Assembly: GCA_944474755.1 (NCBI GenBank)
Contig: OX104120.1
Span: forward strand, 45,488,067-45,552,066
Source: Limnoperna fortunei
Taxonomy: Eukaryota; Mollusca; Bivalvia; Mytilida; Modiolidae
Reading direction: 5' to 3'
Length of the DNA: 64,000 bases
Shown here: positions 55,484 through 64,000 of the stretch, piece by piece
Numbering within the stretch: position 1 is the stretch's first letter
How the letters are laid out: every line of letters begins with the position of its first letter
Made by a program: the position numbers and the translations under genes
Notes under the pieces: generated by a model
Database searches by the model: none
What the model saw: only the letters and a program-made list of their open reading frames with translations
What the model was told of the DNA's origin: nothing

Positions 55484-58362
55484 ATATTTCAAATCTCATT
55501 ACTTATTTTGACATGCGCACTGAAACCATAAAATGGTCAGTAATATTGTATTGTTGTTCTCTATATCATAACAAGAAAAAGATATGGTTGTAACCATATC
55601 GGGGAAACTCAATTAAAGTTATTGGAGGATTAAAACAAGAAGTCAGTTTGTATTGTAATATCTGATAAATGTCCTATAATGAAAATAAAAATTGTGTAAT
55701 TAATACCATATAATCAACAATAACAGTAAAGAATAAAAAGCTTCGCCGAGCGCAGCATGATACGACCGCAACATGTTGAACCTGTACGTTTGAGACCCAA
55801 TATGGAAAGCCGCAACATGTTGAACCTGTACGTTTGAGACCCAATATGGAAAGTCTATTGCTTTTGACATATGCAGCCTTATAGTGGACTTAGTTAACAT
55901 TTTTGGACATTTGAATTATTTTAAGTAAAAGAAAGATTCAGGAAAATGCAATTGAGACCTGTATTAAAAAAATTTAATTAAATAATTTATTTCTATATGA
56001 TGCGACAACAACAAAATAACTGGAAAATTAAAAAGTGCATAAAACCAATAATAAGACAATGCTAAAGTAGAAACGTTTTCATCATTTAAATTTTCGACAG
56101 GAATTACAGATTCTTAATACTTCCCTCATCAAGTCAGTGTGCAATCTTTGTCCCAAATTATTAACATTCATGACATTTGTACCGTTTGTTAAATCTGCAA
56201 TCCCAATTGAGCTAAAGGACTGGTTATCGTTTGTTTTAAAAATATTCGAAATTCTTAATACATTGATTTATGTGTTATTTTTATTTTGCAAAGATGTACA
56301 TGTGAAAATCTAGTTTACTGTTTTTTCATTATGATGATCAGCTGCAGCAGCACAGGCAGCCATGGAATATTAACGGTTTACCTCACGAAAATTGTTTAAT
56401 ACACCATTAAAAACAGTAGCAAGAAATTTATTATTGTTGGACATATTTACAATGCGTTAATTAATTATATAATTAAATTCAGATGAGAGCAGATTTAATG
56501 TGCATTTATGATAATAGTACGAAATATTTATTTGTTCAACACATTTACAATAAATGGTTATGACACATAATCACGTGCACATAATGTAATGAATACAACA
56601 ATATGATCGTTCACCTAGCCAGCTTGATCGCGTAAGAATATATGAACAGAATTATATTTTAATTCAAATGCAAATAACAAAAGTATTACATTTCGAAATA
56701 CAAAACATACTGTTTTTCAACTGAAAAATAATCAAAACAATATTACAGATAGAAAGTACTTACTTCGGTAAATGCAAACATTGAACTATATTATCGCACA
56801 AAAGCTCAGTAAACCGTACCTGAAATTAGTTATAACCCCACGTGTGATACAATGCGATGATTTGAGTTATGAAAACTTACAATGATATATTTAAAAATAT
56901 ATATATGTTTTTGTCATACAATTACAGTAGTGGGTCAATTAGATAATGCAGTTGCATAGGTTGTTAGTAATCCTATTGTCAAGAATAATAAAAATATATT
57001 ATTATATTTCCAAACTTGTTTCAAACTCCAGTTAATAAAACAGGAAATTAACCATTAACCTAATTGTATTAAAACATAGTTTGTTTAACTTTTTGGACCA
57101 TTAACAATGAAAATTATCACTGATATCATAATTGAGCATTAAAACTAACTGCAATAAAACATATTTCGAAAACTATTAGTTTGGTCTTTTTCTTAGAGTA
57201 ACGTTCACTGATGCTTGATCTGACGATGATTCATTGTTTGGAATGAAAGAAAAATATCGCAAAGGAAACCGACCGAACAGCAATAAATAAGTAATAAATC
57301 AGTTCACGGTGGAGGAAAAGGCATAAAATAATTATTTACCGATGACGTTTTACAATAGCCGTGACGCTCCAAAAGTCACGAACTTGCAATCATCACGAAG
57401 ATAAGGGCATTGGCGATATGCAACGAGCTTAGCTAACGACAATGGATAAAAACAAACACAGAGATTAATGCGTTGTGTACAGTACTGACGAAATGATTTC
57501 AACATTTAGTAAACAAACTACAATGACAGACAGTTACATTGAATGTACATAGCAAGTTACTGAAACTGCGTCATGTTTACATCTTCATAAGGCTTGTGTC
57601 ATCATTATTAATGTTACAATTGTCAAAAAATTCATTCATTACTTATAAAAATAAACAAGTTTTCTGTTTGTAAGTGTCATGGTAAACCCGCTTTCCCCTT
57701 TTAATTCTAAACGCCATGATTAGCCCAAAATAAAAGCCATTACTAAAACTGTTTTTTGTTTTTTGAAAAATGTAATTTTATATTATAAAGTTCAAAGGTA
57801 CCTTGTTTGATCAGGAACGAATTTCGATTGTCTACACATTTAAAAAAAAACCTTTAAAAAAATATTTGATTGTGTTAAATGTACCATCATGCATTGAAAC
57901 CTCAAATAGGCTAACGCTTAGAGACGTAACTGTGTTCCTAATACACAAAGAGACATATGAAACTCATTTAATTTCTTTGATTACTTCCACTGAACTTACA
58001 AATTGGACTGTGCAAATGTTAACTTTTTACATATCAGTTTAAAAGATTTGTTCATATTTATAGAAATGTGTTCGGTATTGTTTGCAGCAGCAGTGCATTA
58101 CATACAGCTTTTTTGCCTCTGTATATCGTGTTTAATAAAACCTACCTATCGAATGAAGCATGTAGGTTCTCGTCTGATATTAGTCAAGCCTAATTGACAA
58201 AGTTTAGCCGTTACCATGCAGAAAGTCAAGGATTTGACCAGGTAATCTGTAATCTAGATTCTATATCAAGTAAACGCAATATTATATTTGCAATAATACT
58301 GAAAGTTGTGCAAAACCTCTTTCAAACAAATGAATAAACATAAATATCCTTGTATTTTACAG
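55484..58362. other. Intron DNA with a 44-bp tandem duplication
   Basis: The unit CCGCAACATGTTGAACCTGT ... CCAATATGGAAAG occurs at 55766-55809 and 55810-55853 and is apparently identical. The rest is AT-rich with a weak SINE-tail-like piece near 57700. No exon recognised before 58363. Confidence 0.6.
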
Positions 58363-58487
58363 ATGCCGTAGACGTGTCTCACAACTATTGCATACACACA
58401 TTGCTTTAATCGCTGTGTGTGTCCTCAGCGCACTGGATGCCGCCTGTGTACTTGGTCAAATTATCTGTGATATACTCATAATGACAG
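58363..58487 (+). CDS. Proton-channel-like gene, exon encoding S1
   Basis: Acceptor TTTTACAG|ATGCCG and donor ATGACAG|GTGAGA. With the preceding phase-2 exon it encodes RCRRRVSQLLHTH, then the hydrophobic S1 with LSALDAACVLGQIICDILIM. The S1 Asp (residue 79 of the assembled protein) is in the place of the Hv1 selectivity-filter Asp; a second Asp (90) ends S1. The Hv1 S1 Glu position is Gln86 here. It ends in phase 1. Confidence 0.75.
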
Positions 58488-59130
58488 GTGAGAACGTTGT
58501 CATCTATTGTTAACTTCAGTATTATTTTTTAGTAATCAAAGTTTGTAGTTGCTATATCCATTTTATAACAGTTTTATAACAGTATATATTCTAATGTAAA
58601 TTTCGGATCTTGTTGTTCGTATTCAAATTATATGAATGAAAAAGGAAAAATAGCATTATTACATCAGGCAAATAAGTAAATTTCATCGTAAGTAGAATTT
58701 AGAGTGTAGCTACACAAGTTAATCAAAGATACATAGGTTTCATTAAAACAAAACACAATTCAAATATGAAATTACTAAATTTTTGCTAACAAAAACAAAC
58801 TGAACACAACAAACAATAAACGCTAAACATATACAATAAATAAACAAATCTTAACCAAGGGAGTCCGAGGGGTAGGCATATCCAGCTTTAAAAGGGACAT
58901 CGGTCGTATAGTCAAAATTCCCTTCAATAAGTGATAAATTAAAACACTCAATTCACACTTTAAACAAATAGACAAACTTCATCTTTAAATAAAGGTTCGA
59001 TATCAGGTGTTCGGGAAAAGTAAGCATATCGTAGGCATCCATCAAGTTACTAACAGTCAAAAACATCTTCAATAATTGATAAATAAAACACGCATGTTTC
59101 ATTAATGGCAAATATTATCATTTATTGTAG

Positions 59131-59555
59131 AAAAAATACATCATAGCGAAGTATTAGAGGGGGAAGCAACAAAAGCGTTCATTGAGGCTTGTCCTGCACT
59201 GAATGGAACAGACCCGGGTAAATCGTTACAATCTATTGTTGACATTTTGAAAGAAATTGATGATTGCAATAGTTCTCCTCCGGACTCCGATGCTGACCAT
59301 AAATCCGGGATTCATAATAGTTACCATCGAAGACAGTTGTACAGTTCATCAGCTTTAAGACTAACTCGATCCACGTTTGTAAATCCAAAAATGTTATTAA
59401 GAAATATTTTAAATCTAAGAAGTGTTCAACAACTTAAAACAGAATCATATGCTGGAACGGGTGATGATGGACATCAAGAACACACACTTCTAGAAGAACT
59501 GACGCATGTATTTCACCTAGGCAGCATGGTGATTTTGTCCATACTAGTAGCCGAG
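59131..59555 (+). CDS. Proton-channel-like gene, exon encoding long S1-S2 loop and S2
   Basis: Acceptor TTATTGTAG|AAAAAA; donor GCCGAG|GTATAA (a weak donor). The exon encodes 141 residues: an extracellular-side loop of about 120 residues with two Cys (FIEAC, EIDDC) and Ser/Arg-rich sequence, then THVFHLGSMVILSILVAE, the S2 helix. His224 aligns with the Hv1 S2 zinc-binding His and Glu237 with the S2 charge-transfer Glu. The loop is far longer than in vertebrate Hv1. Confidence 0.75.
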
Positions 59556-60404
59556 GTATAATGTTTTCAAGAACTCGTTACACGTAATCTTTTAAGACTT
59601 TTGCTGATATAAAATTTGGATATTTTGTGCAATAACTAGAGCTTGTATTATATTGAAAATCAATTCTCAGAAATAAAATTAGAATGATGAGAACAAACAA
59701 GCTTACAAAAATTAATCAATAAGGAATTAGATGGGCAAATAAACGGACAAATTTTATTGAGACTATAAATATAATTATGAAAAGTTGTGTAGGAATTAAA
59801 AAATCAGCTTTTGTACGAGCTATCATTAACAAACTCCTATCTACATCTACAAAAGCTACATGTATCTTAAAACAAGTATAGTTCCAGCAATACAATTAAA
59901 AAAGAACAAAAAACCATGTAAATGGACCACTTTTTTTAAAATAGACAATTATAAATTTTATTTGGATTTTCTAATGCAATTTACTACAAAAATACATGCA
60001 CATTGATGCAAGGTACCCAAAACATTAAGTAAAAGACAGACCAATAATTTGGTATTTGATGCATACATTTTGTGCACGCATGGTTTTTCATGAAATAAAT
60101 AGTATAACAAATATTTAGAGCTGGGCCCAGCGCCATAAAACCTACTTGAGTAAAAATTTGTTGCTCAGCATGAGAATTTACTCAACTACCATGACAACAA
60201 GGGAAAAGGATAGATTTGATTGGATGAAATTGAGAATAAAAAAGTTCTCAGCAAAGAAAATGTTTATGGCGCTAGGCCCTGGTATTGTGAAAGTATGTAC
60301 AAATTTTATAATTGATTTAAATGTAAAAAAAATATTATTTTGGAACATTTTTGACATTACATAATTGTCAAACTTGTTAATTTGTTGATCTATCTTAATT
60401 TCAG

Positions 60405-60458
60405 ACATTTACAAAGATGTTTGCAATGGGTGAAAAGTTTTTGCACCATCGATTGGAA
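60405..60458 (+). CDS. Proton-channel-like gene, 18-residue exon (end of S2, S2-S3 linker)
   Basis: AATTTCAG|ACATTT to TTGGAA|GTAAGT, phase 0 on both sides. It encodes TFTKMFAMGEKFLHHRLE, the same length as the matching vertebrate segment, with Lys241 at the conserved S2 Lys and a conserved FxHHxxE linker. The small size makes it easy to miss in gene models. Confidence 0.75.
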
Positions 60459-60935
60459 GTAAGTAAAATAAACTTAGATTTTATACTTAGGTCAACGATT
60501 TATCAGTTTTATTTCTGACCAAAAATTACTGGACGATTAATCAATTGCCGTCACTAACAGGAGTGCATATGGTTGGTATGTTACGGATAACAAAACTAGT
60601 TGGCACCGAAATAGAAGTAACAGTTGATATAGTAAGCCAATCTGTCAACGTTAACAGCTACCACAAAGTCGGTCAATTTTTTAGCCTAATTGGTTTTTGT
60701 CAAGAATAACCCCTTTTTAATTTTGTGTTTGTGTCAAGTATTGTTTTTGTTTTCCTGTTTCAAAAGTTCTTGTGTTTGTTTTCGTGTGTTTATTTCTTAT
60801 AATATATTTAAAATATTATTATCACATATCAAAACATATGAGAAAATGTATAGTAAAATATTTTAACTAATCCTAATCGTTTCACGTGCAAAACATGAAC
60901 ATGATCTTAAGCAAACACTAAATCAACTTTTGTAG

Positions 60936-61074
60936 GTATTCGACGCATTTGTAGTAACAGTGTCATGGTGTTTAGATATTGCATTTTATGACGGAATTTG
61001 GGCGAAACCCGGAACGGAAGCAGCTACAATACTTATATTTATACTTCCATGGAGAGTTATTAGGATAGTTAACA
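60936..61074 (+). CDS. Proton-channel-like gene, exon encoding S3 and S4
   Basis: Acceptor TTTTGTAG|GTATTC; donor AACA|GTAAGT, phase 1 out. S3 is VFDAFVVTVSWCLDIAF with Asp258 and Asp269 at the conserved positions. S4 is TILIFILPWRVIRIVN: Trp294, Arg295 and Arg298 match W-R-x-x-R of Hv1, but the first Arg of the R-x-x-R-x-x-R ladder is Leu292, followed by a Pro. No His is seen in the S3-S4 loop, so the second zinc site of Hv1 is missing. Confidence 0.85.
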
Positions 61075-61393
61075 GTAAGTCCAAGCGATACATGTATTAT
61101 CCGGTTCAAGTCAGTTACAATCAGAAATACCTGTTTAATTTGGTTTGACCCAGACATATCGTAAACACATACAACATGTCTAATGCCTTATCAAGAATAT
61201 TCCTGTTGAATTCCAACGCGTTGAATTAGTCGAGAATTCCATAAGAATGTTATATATCTGAAGATAAGTCTTTGTGCTGAAACGATTTTCGACATGTTTT
61301 ATTCCGTTTACTATAACCTGCATTGATGTTCTTTTTTTTACCTGTTTTCAAAATTATGTGTATTTTGCAAACATTTGTATTTCATTCGTATTC

Positions 61394-61395
<2 letters not shown>

Positions 61396-61424
<29 letters not shown>

Positions 61425-61800
61425 TTATTAACGTCCAGCGAGCTATAAGTAAGACATATTCAGAACGAGAATAAATTAAAATTCAATAAAATCATTGGTG
61501 AAACGGGACAGGCAAACGTGAACAAAATTTGATTGCCATAAGAAAAGAACGGATCGGAAATTGAGGCGGCAACCATGAGCCTAATTTTTTTTCCAAATCT
61601 ACAAAAGGGTCTTTATCGTGCCATGAGCGTGATACTCTCCAAAGATATTATCCACTACGTGCCGTGGCCATGGTTTTCTGTATTACATGTATGATCTGAC
61701 AACCCCAAATTAAACGGTCTCCTCTATCCTCCATCAAGGCAAGTGCTCGGCATCACTCTTGGTAGAGCACTATGAACCTTCCCGGTATGACCCTAAAACT
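61396..61800 (-). repeat. SINE family B, long copy
   Basis: (TTGA)n then TTATTAACGTCCAGCGAGC, AGACATATTCAGAACGAG, GGACAGGCAAACGTGAAC, AAAAGAACGGATCGG, ATCTACAAAAGGG, TTATCGTGCCATGAGCG, CGTGCCGTGGCCATGG, ATTACATGTATGATCTGAC and CTCTTGGTAGAGCACTATGA. The best-preserved family B copy here; it lies in the intron after the S3-S4 exon. Confidence 0.75.
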
Positions 61801-61939
61801 AGTGTTAAATTTTAGTTTCTTTATGTTTTTATAATTCATTATTGAGCCTGGACAATGGCTGGCTAACATTCTGCTTGACTCAATCCTTAATTATAAGCAT
61901 TGCAACTTTTTATCGAGGGATGTAAATTTTACCGGGCAT

Positions 61940-62020
61940 TACAGCTTTTTCCCCAATAAAACTGGACGTCATTATATAGATAAGAATTCCTCAAAACGGC
62001 GTAAAGCCGCAAATGAACAA
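61940..62020 (+). repeat. SINE family A tail fragment
   Basis: TTTCCCCAATAAAACTGGAC, TCATTATATAGATAAGAATT and GGCGTAAAGCC correspond to the 3' module. Confidence 0.55.
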
Positions 62021-62827
62021 TTTAATTTTTAGAGTTGCGCCCTAGTACGCAATGAAGCTCATTTCAATTCCCCATTAACACGTGTGGAACAAAACCCTAT
62101 TAAATTTCATTATTATAAACGATTTTATTTTTCTCGAAAGTAATTTTTCATATTTGTATTTTGTCAGCCTTCACGTTAGTGACAGTTACAAACATATTAA
62201 TATGCAATTATGAGAAAATATAGACATTAGTCTGCCCTAAGTGTCAGTCTTGTGAGAAAATACTAATTAAGCAACGAACGAAGCAAAATAATTACACAAG
62301 ATATTCATTTAAAGAAACGTTTTTTATATGTTAAGTACATCCGTTTTAGAAATTTAACAGTTTGGACTCGTCAGTGTCAAATATATGGACTTGTTATATC
62401 AAAGGAGAGGTGCCTATCGCCTGTCCTACTCGCTCCAAATCTGCTGAATGCTAAAAATAATTAAATAATTTATTCCTCATTGACACTAACTTTTTACTGG
62501 AACCACTATGATGAACATTAACATTAATGACTGAACGACAAAAAGGGAAAGATACACATGATTTGTTTGTAGGTTGGCGTCCAGCGAGCAATACTTCAGC
62601 CATATTATAAACACAAATTGATTGCTTCAGTCGGGGTTTACGCCACTTTTGGTCCCTTTTCAGCTATGTGTTGGAATGCCGACAAAAACGCGGACCGTCT
62701 AATTTAGTACTGCATAGTATAAAATCTGAGTCAGCTGTGAACTTATCCTTCGTAGTTATCTTATTTAAGCATAGAGTAACTTTATATGTTTGATACTGTT
62801 TTGAATTGTCTATGCATTGTTTCATAG

Positions 62828-62943
62828 GCTTTGTATTGGTAATACAGGAAAAAGATCTAGTGCAGCTGAAGATTGTAAAACAACAATACAGGAGAACAGT
62901 TAAAAGGGCAAATGAATTAAAGAACAAAACTGATGGATATAGG
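62828..62943 (+). CDS. Proton-channel-like gene, exon from end of S4 into coiled coil
   Basis: The acceptor TTTCATAG|GCTTTG is the one that keeps frame (A plus GC gives Ser); a nearby TACAG|GAAAAA would cause a stop. It encodes SFVLVIQEKDLVQLKIVKQQ and YRRTVKRANELKNKTDGYR: the S4 end running directly into a charged heptad-like helix, as in the dimerising coiled coil of Hv1. Donor AGG|GTATAC, phase 0. Confidence 0.75.
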
Positions 62944-63150
62944 GTATACAATAACTAAGAAAGCCTTTTACTCTACTAATTATTGAATTTGTATGCCACT
63001 TTCACTAGTTTAGTGCATGCGTTAGTTGACTATACATCCTGCAGTAAAAATAAACAGAAAAGTGTTTTCCTTACAGATGCAAAAACTATTAACTAATAGG
63101 CTAGTACACTCTATTATTTATGTATTGATTAAGGTCCATCAAACAATAAT

Positions 63151-63306
63151 CCAGCTATAACTAGTTTCTTTAAAATTTGAGTTAAAAGAGTATAAAGTTT
63201 CCCGCTCAGAACGCAGTAAACTAGTAAACCAGCTATAACTAGTTTCTTTAAAATTTGAGTTAAAAGAGTATAAAGTTTTCCGCTCAGAACGCAGTAAACT
63301 ATGTAC
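63151..63306. repeat. 78-bp tandem duplication
   Basis: CCAGCTATAACTAGTTTCTT ... CGCAGTAAACTA occurs at 63151 and again at 63229 with one visible substitution (TTTCCC versus TTTTCC). It lies in the last intron of the window. Confidence 0.9.
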
Positions 63307-63411
63307 GTGTACGAATGCTGCATGTGTTAAGTTTTCTGTCATATATTGCTGAGTACTGCCACTTTACGGTATAAACATTTGACTTTCAACAAACCCCAGT
63401 AGCGCACGTGG

Positions 63412-63582
63412 TTTGTTTTATTTTATTTGTTTATTTGAATGGTGTTACCAGCAATCCTTGTCTAATAAAATTGTTGTTGAGCACAACTTGTTCAAAGTGT
63501 GACTCGAACTCGCAACCTTAGGACAGACCATTTGGTCAATAGTAAATGACAAACTACCTTAATCACTCGGCCACCGAGGACC
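63412..63582 (-). repeat. SINE family A with internal deletion
   Basis: The tail side (TTTGTTTATTTGAATGGTGTT) joins directly to ACCAGCAATCCTTGTC. A tRNA-like head follows (GACTCGAACTCGCAACC, CACTCGGCCACCGAGGACCC). Confidence 0.8.
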
Positions 63583-63671
63583 CGGTTTTTATTGCATTAT
63601 AACTACAATATTCTAATGAGTTTTATAAATTATACCCTCAGTTATATTTATATGTTTTCTCTTTATTTCAG

Positions 63672-63750
63672 GCAGAAACAAGACAGTTGCAAGGACTTTG
63701 TAGAAAGTACGGTGCAAATGAAATTGAAATTCAAGCATGTGCTCCATTAG
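63672..63750 (+). CDS. Proton-channel-like gene, coiled-coil exon (gene continues past window)
   Basis: Acceptor TTTCAG|GCAGAA, donor ATTAG|GTATGT, phase 0 in and 1 out. It encodes AETRQLQGLCRKYGANEIEI and QACAPL, a continuation of the C-terminal helix with Leu/Cys/Ile at heptad-like spacing. At least one more exon must lie beyond 64000. Confidence 0.65.
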
Positions 63751-64000
63751 GTATGTAACTAACATCCTAGCTACAACGTTTTTGTTTTGTTTTGTTTTGT
63801 TTATTTTTTATTAAAATTGGTTTCTTGCATCACTATAAATGATAGAAAACAGATATACAAAACATTTTAGACAAAAGATAAGTTGTTCCCTACCAATAAT
63901 ATCAATGTCATTAAATGCAATAATGTAATATAATTTGACACAAAATGTCCAGGTGTCATACTATTATGTATAGTATTGATTTTCTTTACGTGTTGTCAAA

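Larger units (their letters stand above)
22684..63750 (+). other. Gene span: voltage-gated proton channel-like (Hv family), 3' end beyond window
   Basis: Exons in order: 22684-22844, 58363-58487, 59131-59555, 60405-60458, 60936-61074, 62828-62943 and 63672-63750. All joins keep one frame through GT-AG introns (phases 2, 1, 0, 0, 1, 0) and give at least 366 residues before the window ends with a phase-1 donor. The protein is a lone voltage-sensor domain followed by a coiled coil, as in Hv1/HVCN1, which forms a dimeric proton-selective plasma-membrane pore. Conserved: Asp79 in S1 (selectivity Asp of Hv1), Asp90, His224 in S2, Glu237, Lys241, Asp258 and Asp269 in S3, Arg295 and Arg298 in S4. Not conserved: the first S4 Arg position is Leu292, and the S1 Glu position is Gln86. 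The S1-S2 loop is about 120 residues. The first intron would be 35.5 kb and full of transposons. Confidence 0.65.

Noticed and set aside
62843..62943. Alternative acceptor TACAG|GAAAAAG for the coiled-coil exon
   Set aside because: In the phase required by the preceding exon it leads to a stop within 20 codons. The acceptor at 62828 keeps the frame and supplies the end of S4.
1..64000. Bacterial or viral origin
   Set aside because: Spliced exons, SINEs, Penelope and MULE remnants and microsatellites show an animal nuclear genome. No viral genes are recognised.

Overview
This window looks like nuclear DNA of a marine bivalve, most likely a mussel. It is AT-rich, has very little coding sequence and is dense in transposons. 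Three things point to a mollusc: many copies of a tRNA-derived SINE whose 3' part reads roughly 'CTCCGGCTTCCTCCCCCAATAAAAACTGG...GCCATGATATAGCTGAAA...GTGGCGTTAAACACC'; a second SINE-like family ending in (AATC)n; and a small hammerhead-ribozyme repeat. The organism is inferred from these families, not proven.

The host gene. One real host gene can be assembled on the + strand, a voltage-gated proton channel (Hv1/HVCN1 family, voltage-sensor-only). Six exons lie at 58.36-63.75 kb with matching splice phases. They encode S1, a long S1-S2 loop, S2, the S2-S3 linker, S3-S4 and the start of a C-terminal coiled coil. The gene runs off the right edge. A 5' coding exon at 22.68-22.84 kb has the right splice phase and a basic C-terminal end, so most of the window (22.8-58.4 kb) appears to be one intron of about 35.5 kb packed with mobile DNA. 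A second, similar phase-2 ATG exon at 11.54-11.63 kb could be an alternative first exon.

Layout. 0-11 kb: remnants of a Penelope-like retroelement (RT end plus GIY-YIG), a decayed FLYWCH/MULE transposon with terminal inverted repeats (TIRs) and an 8-bp target-site duplication (TSD), SINEs, a degenerate ~300-bp tandem repeat and a hammerhead ribozyme. 11-22 kb: the alternative exon, fold-back elements, a dead non-LTR retrotransposon 3' end, a MULE-like element whose TIRs are minisatellites (9-bp TSD) and a 733-bp element with a 9-bp TSD. 22-28.9 kb: first proton-channel exon, SINEs, microsatellites and a fold-back. 28.9-39.2 kb: one 10.3-kb non-coding element with 29-bp TIRs and a 6-bp TSD, made of five near-identical ~1.716-kb units plus a sixth partial one; the partial one carries a further 1.2-kb transposon. 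39-46 kb: small hairpins and many SINEs, one with a perfect 14-bp TSD. 46.2-55.5 kb: a composite structure in which ~450-490-bp direct repeats flank a two-gene cassette (a 680-aa Mutator-like DDE transposase and, tail-to-tail, a 138-aa His-Me finger/I-PpoI-like endonuclease). The left direct repeat is interrupted by a 4.29-kb element that sits exactly between AAA and TTT with no TSD, as reported for Spy transposons. 55.5-64 kb: the proton-channel exons, with SINEs and a 78-bp tandem duplication in the introns.

The most unusual items are the amplified-interior transposon (28904-39198), the transposase plus homing-type endonuclease composite (46227-55483), and the proton-channel gene whose S4 lacks the first arginine.
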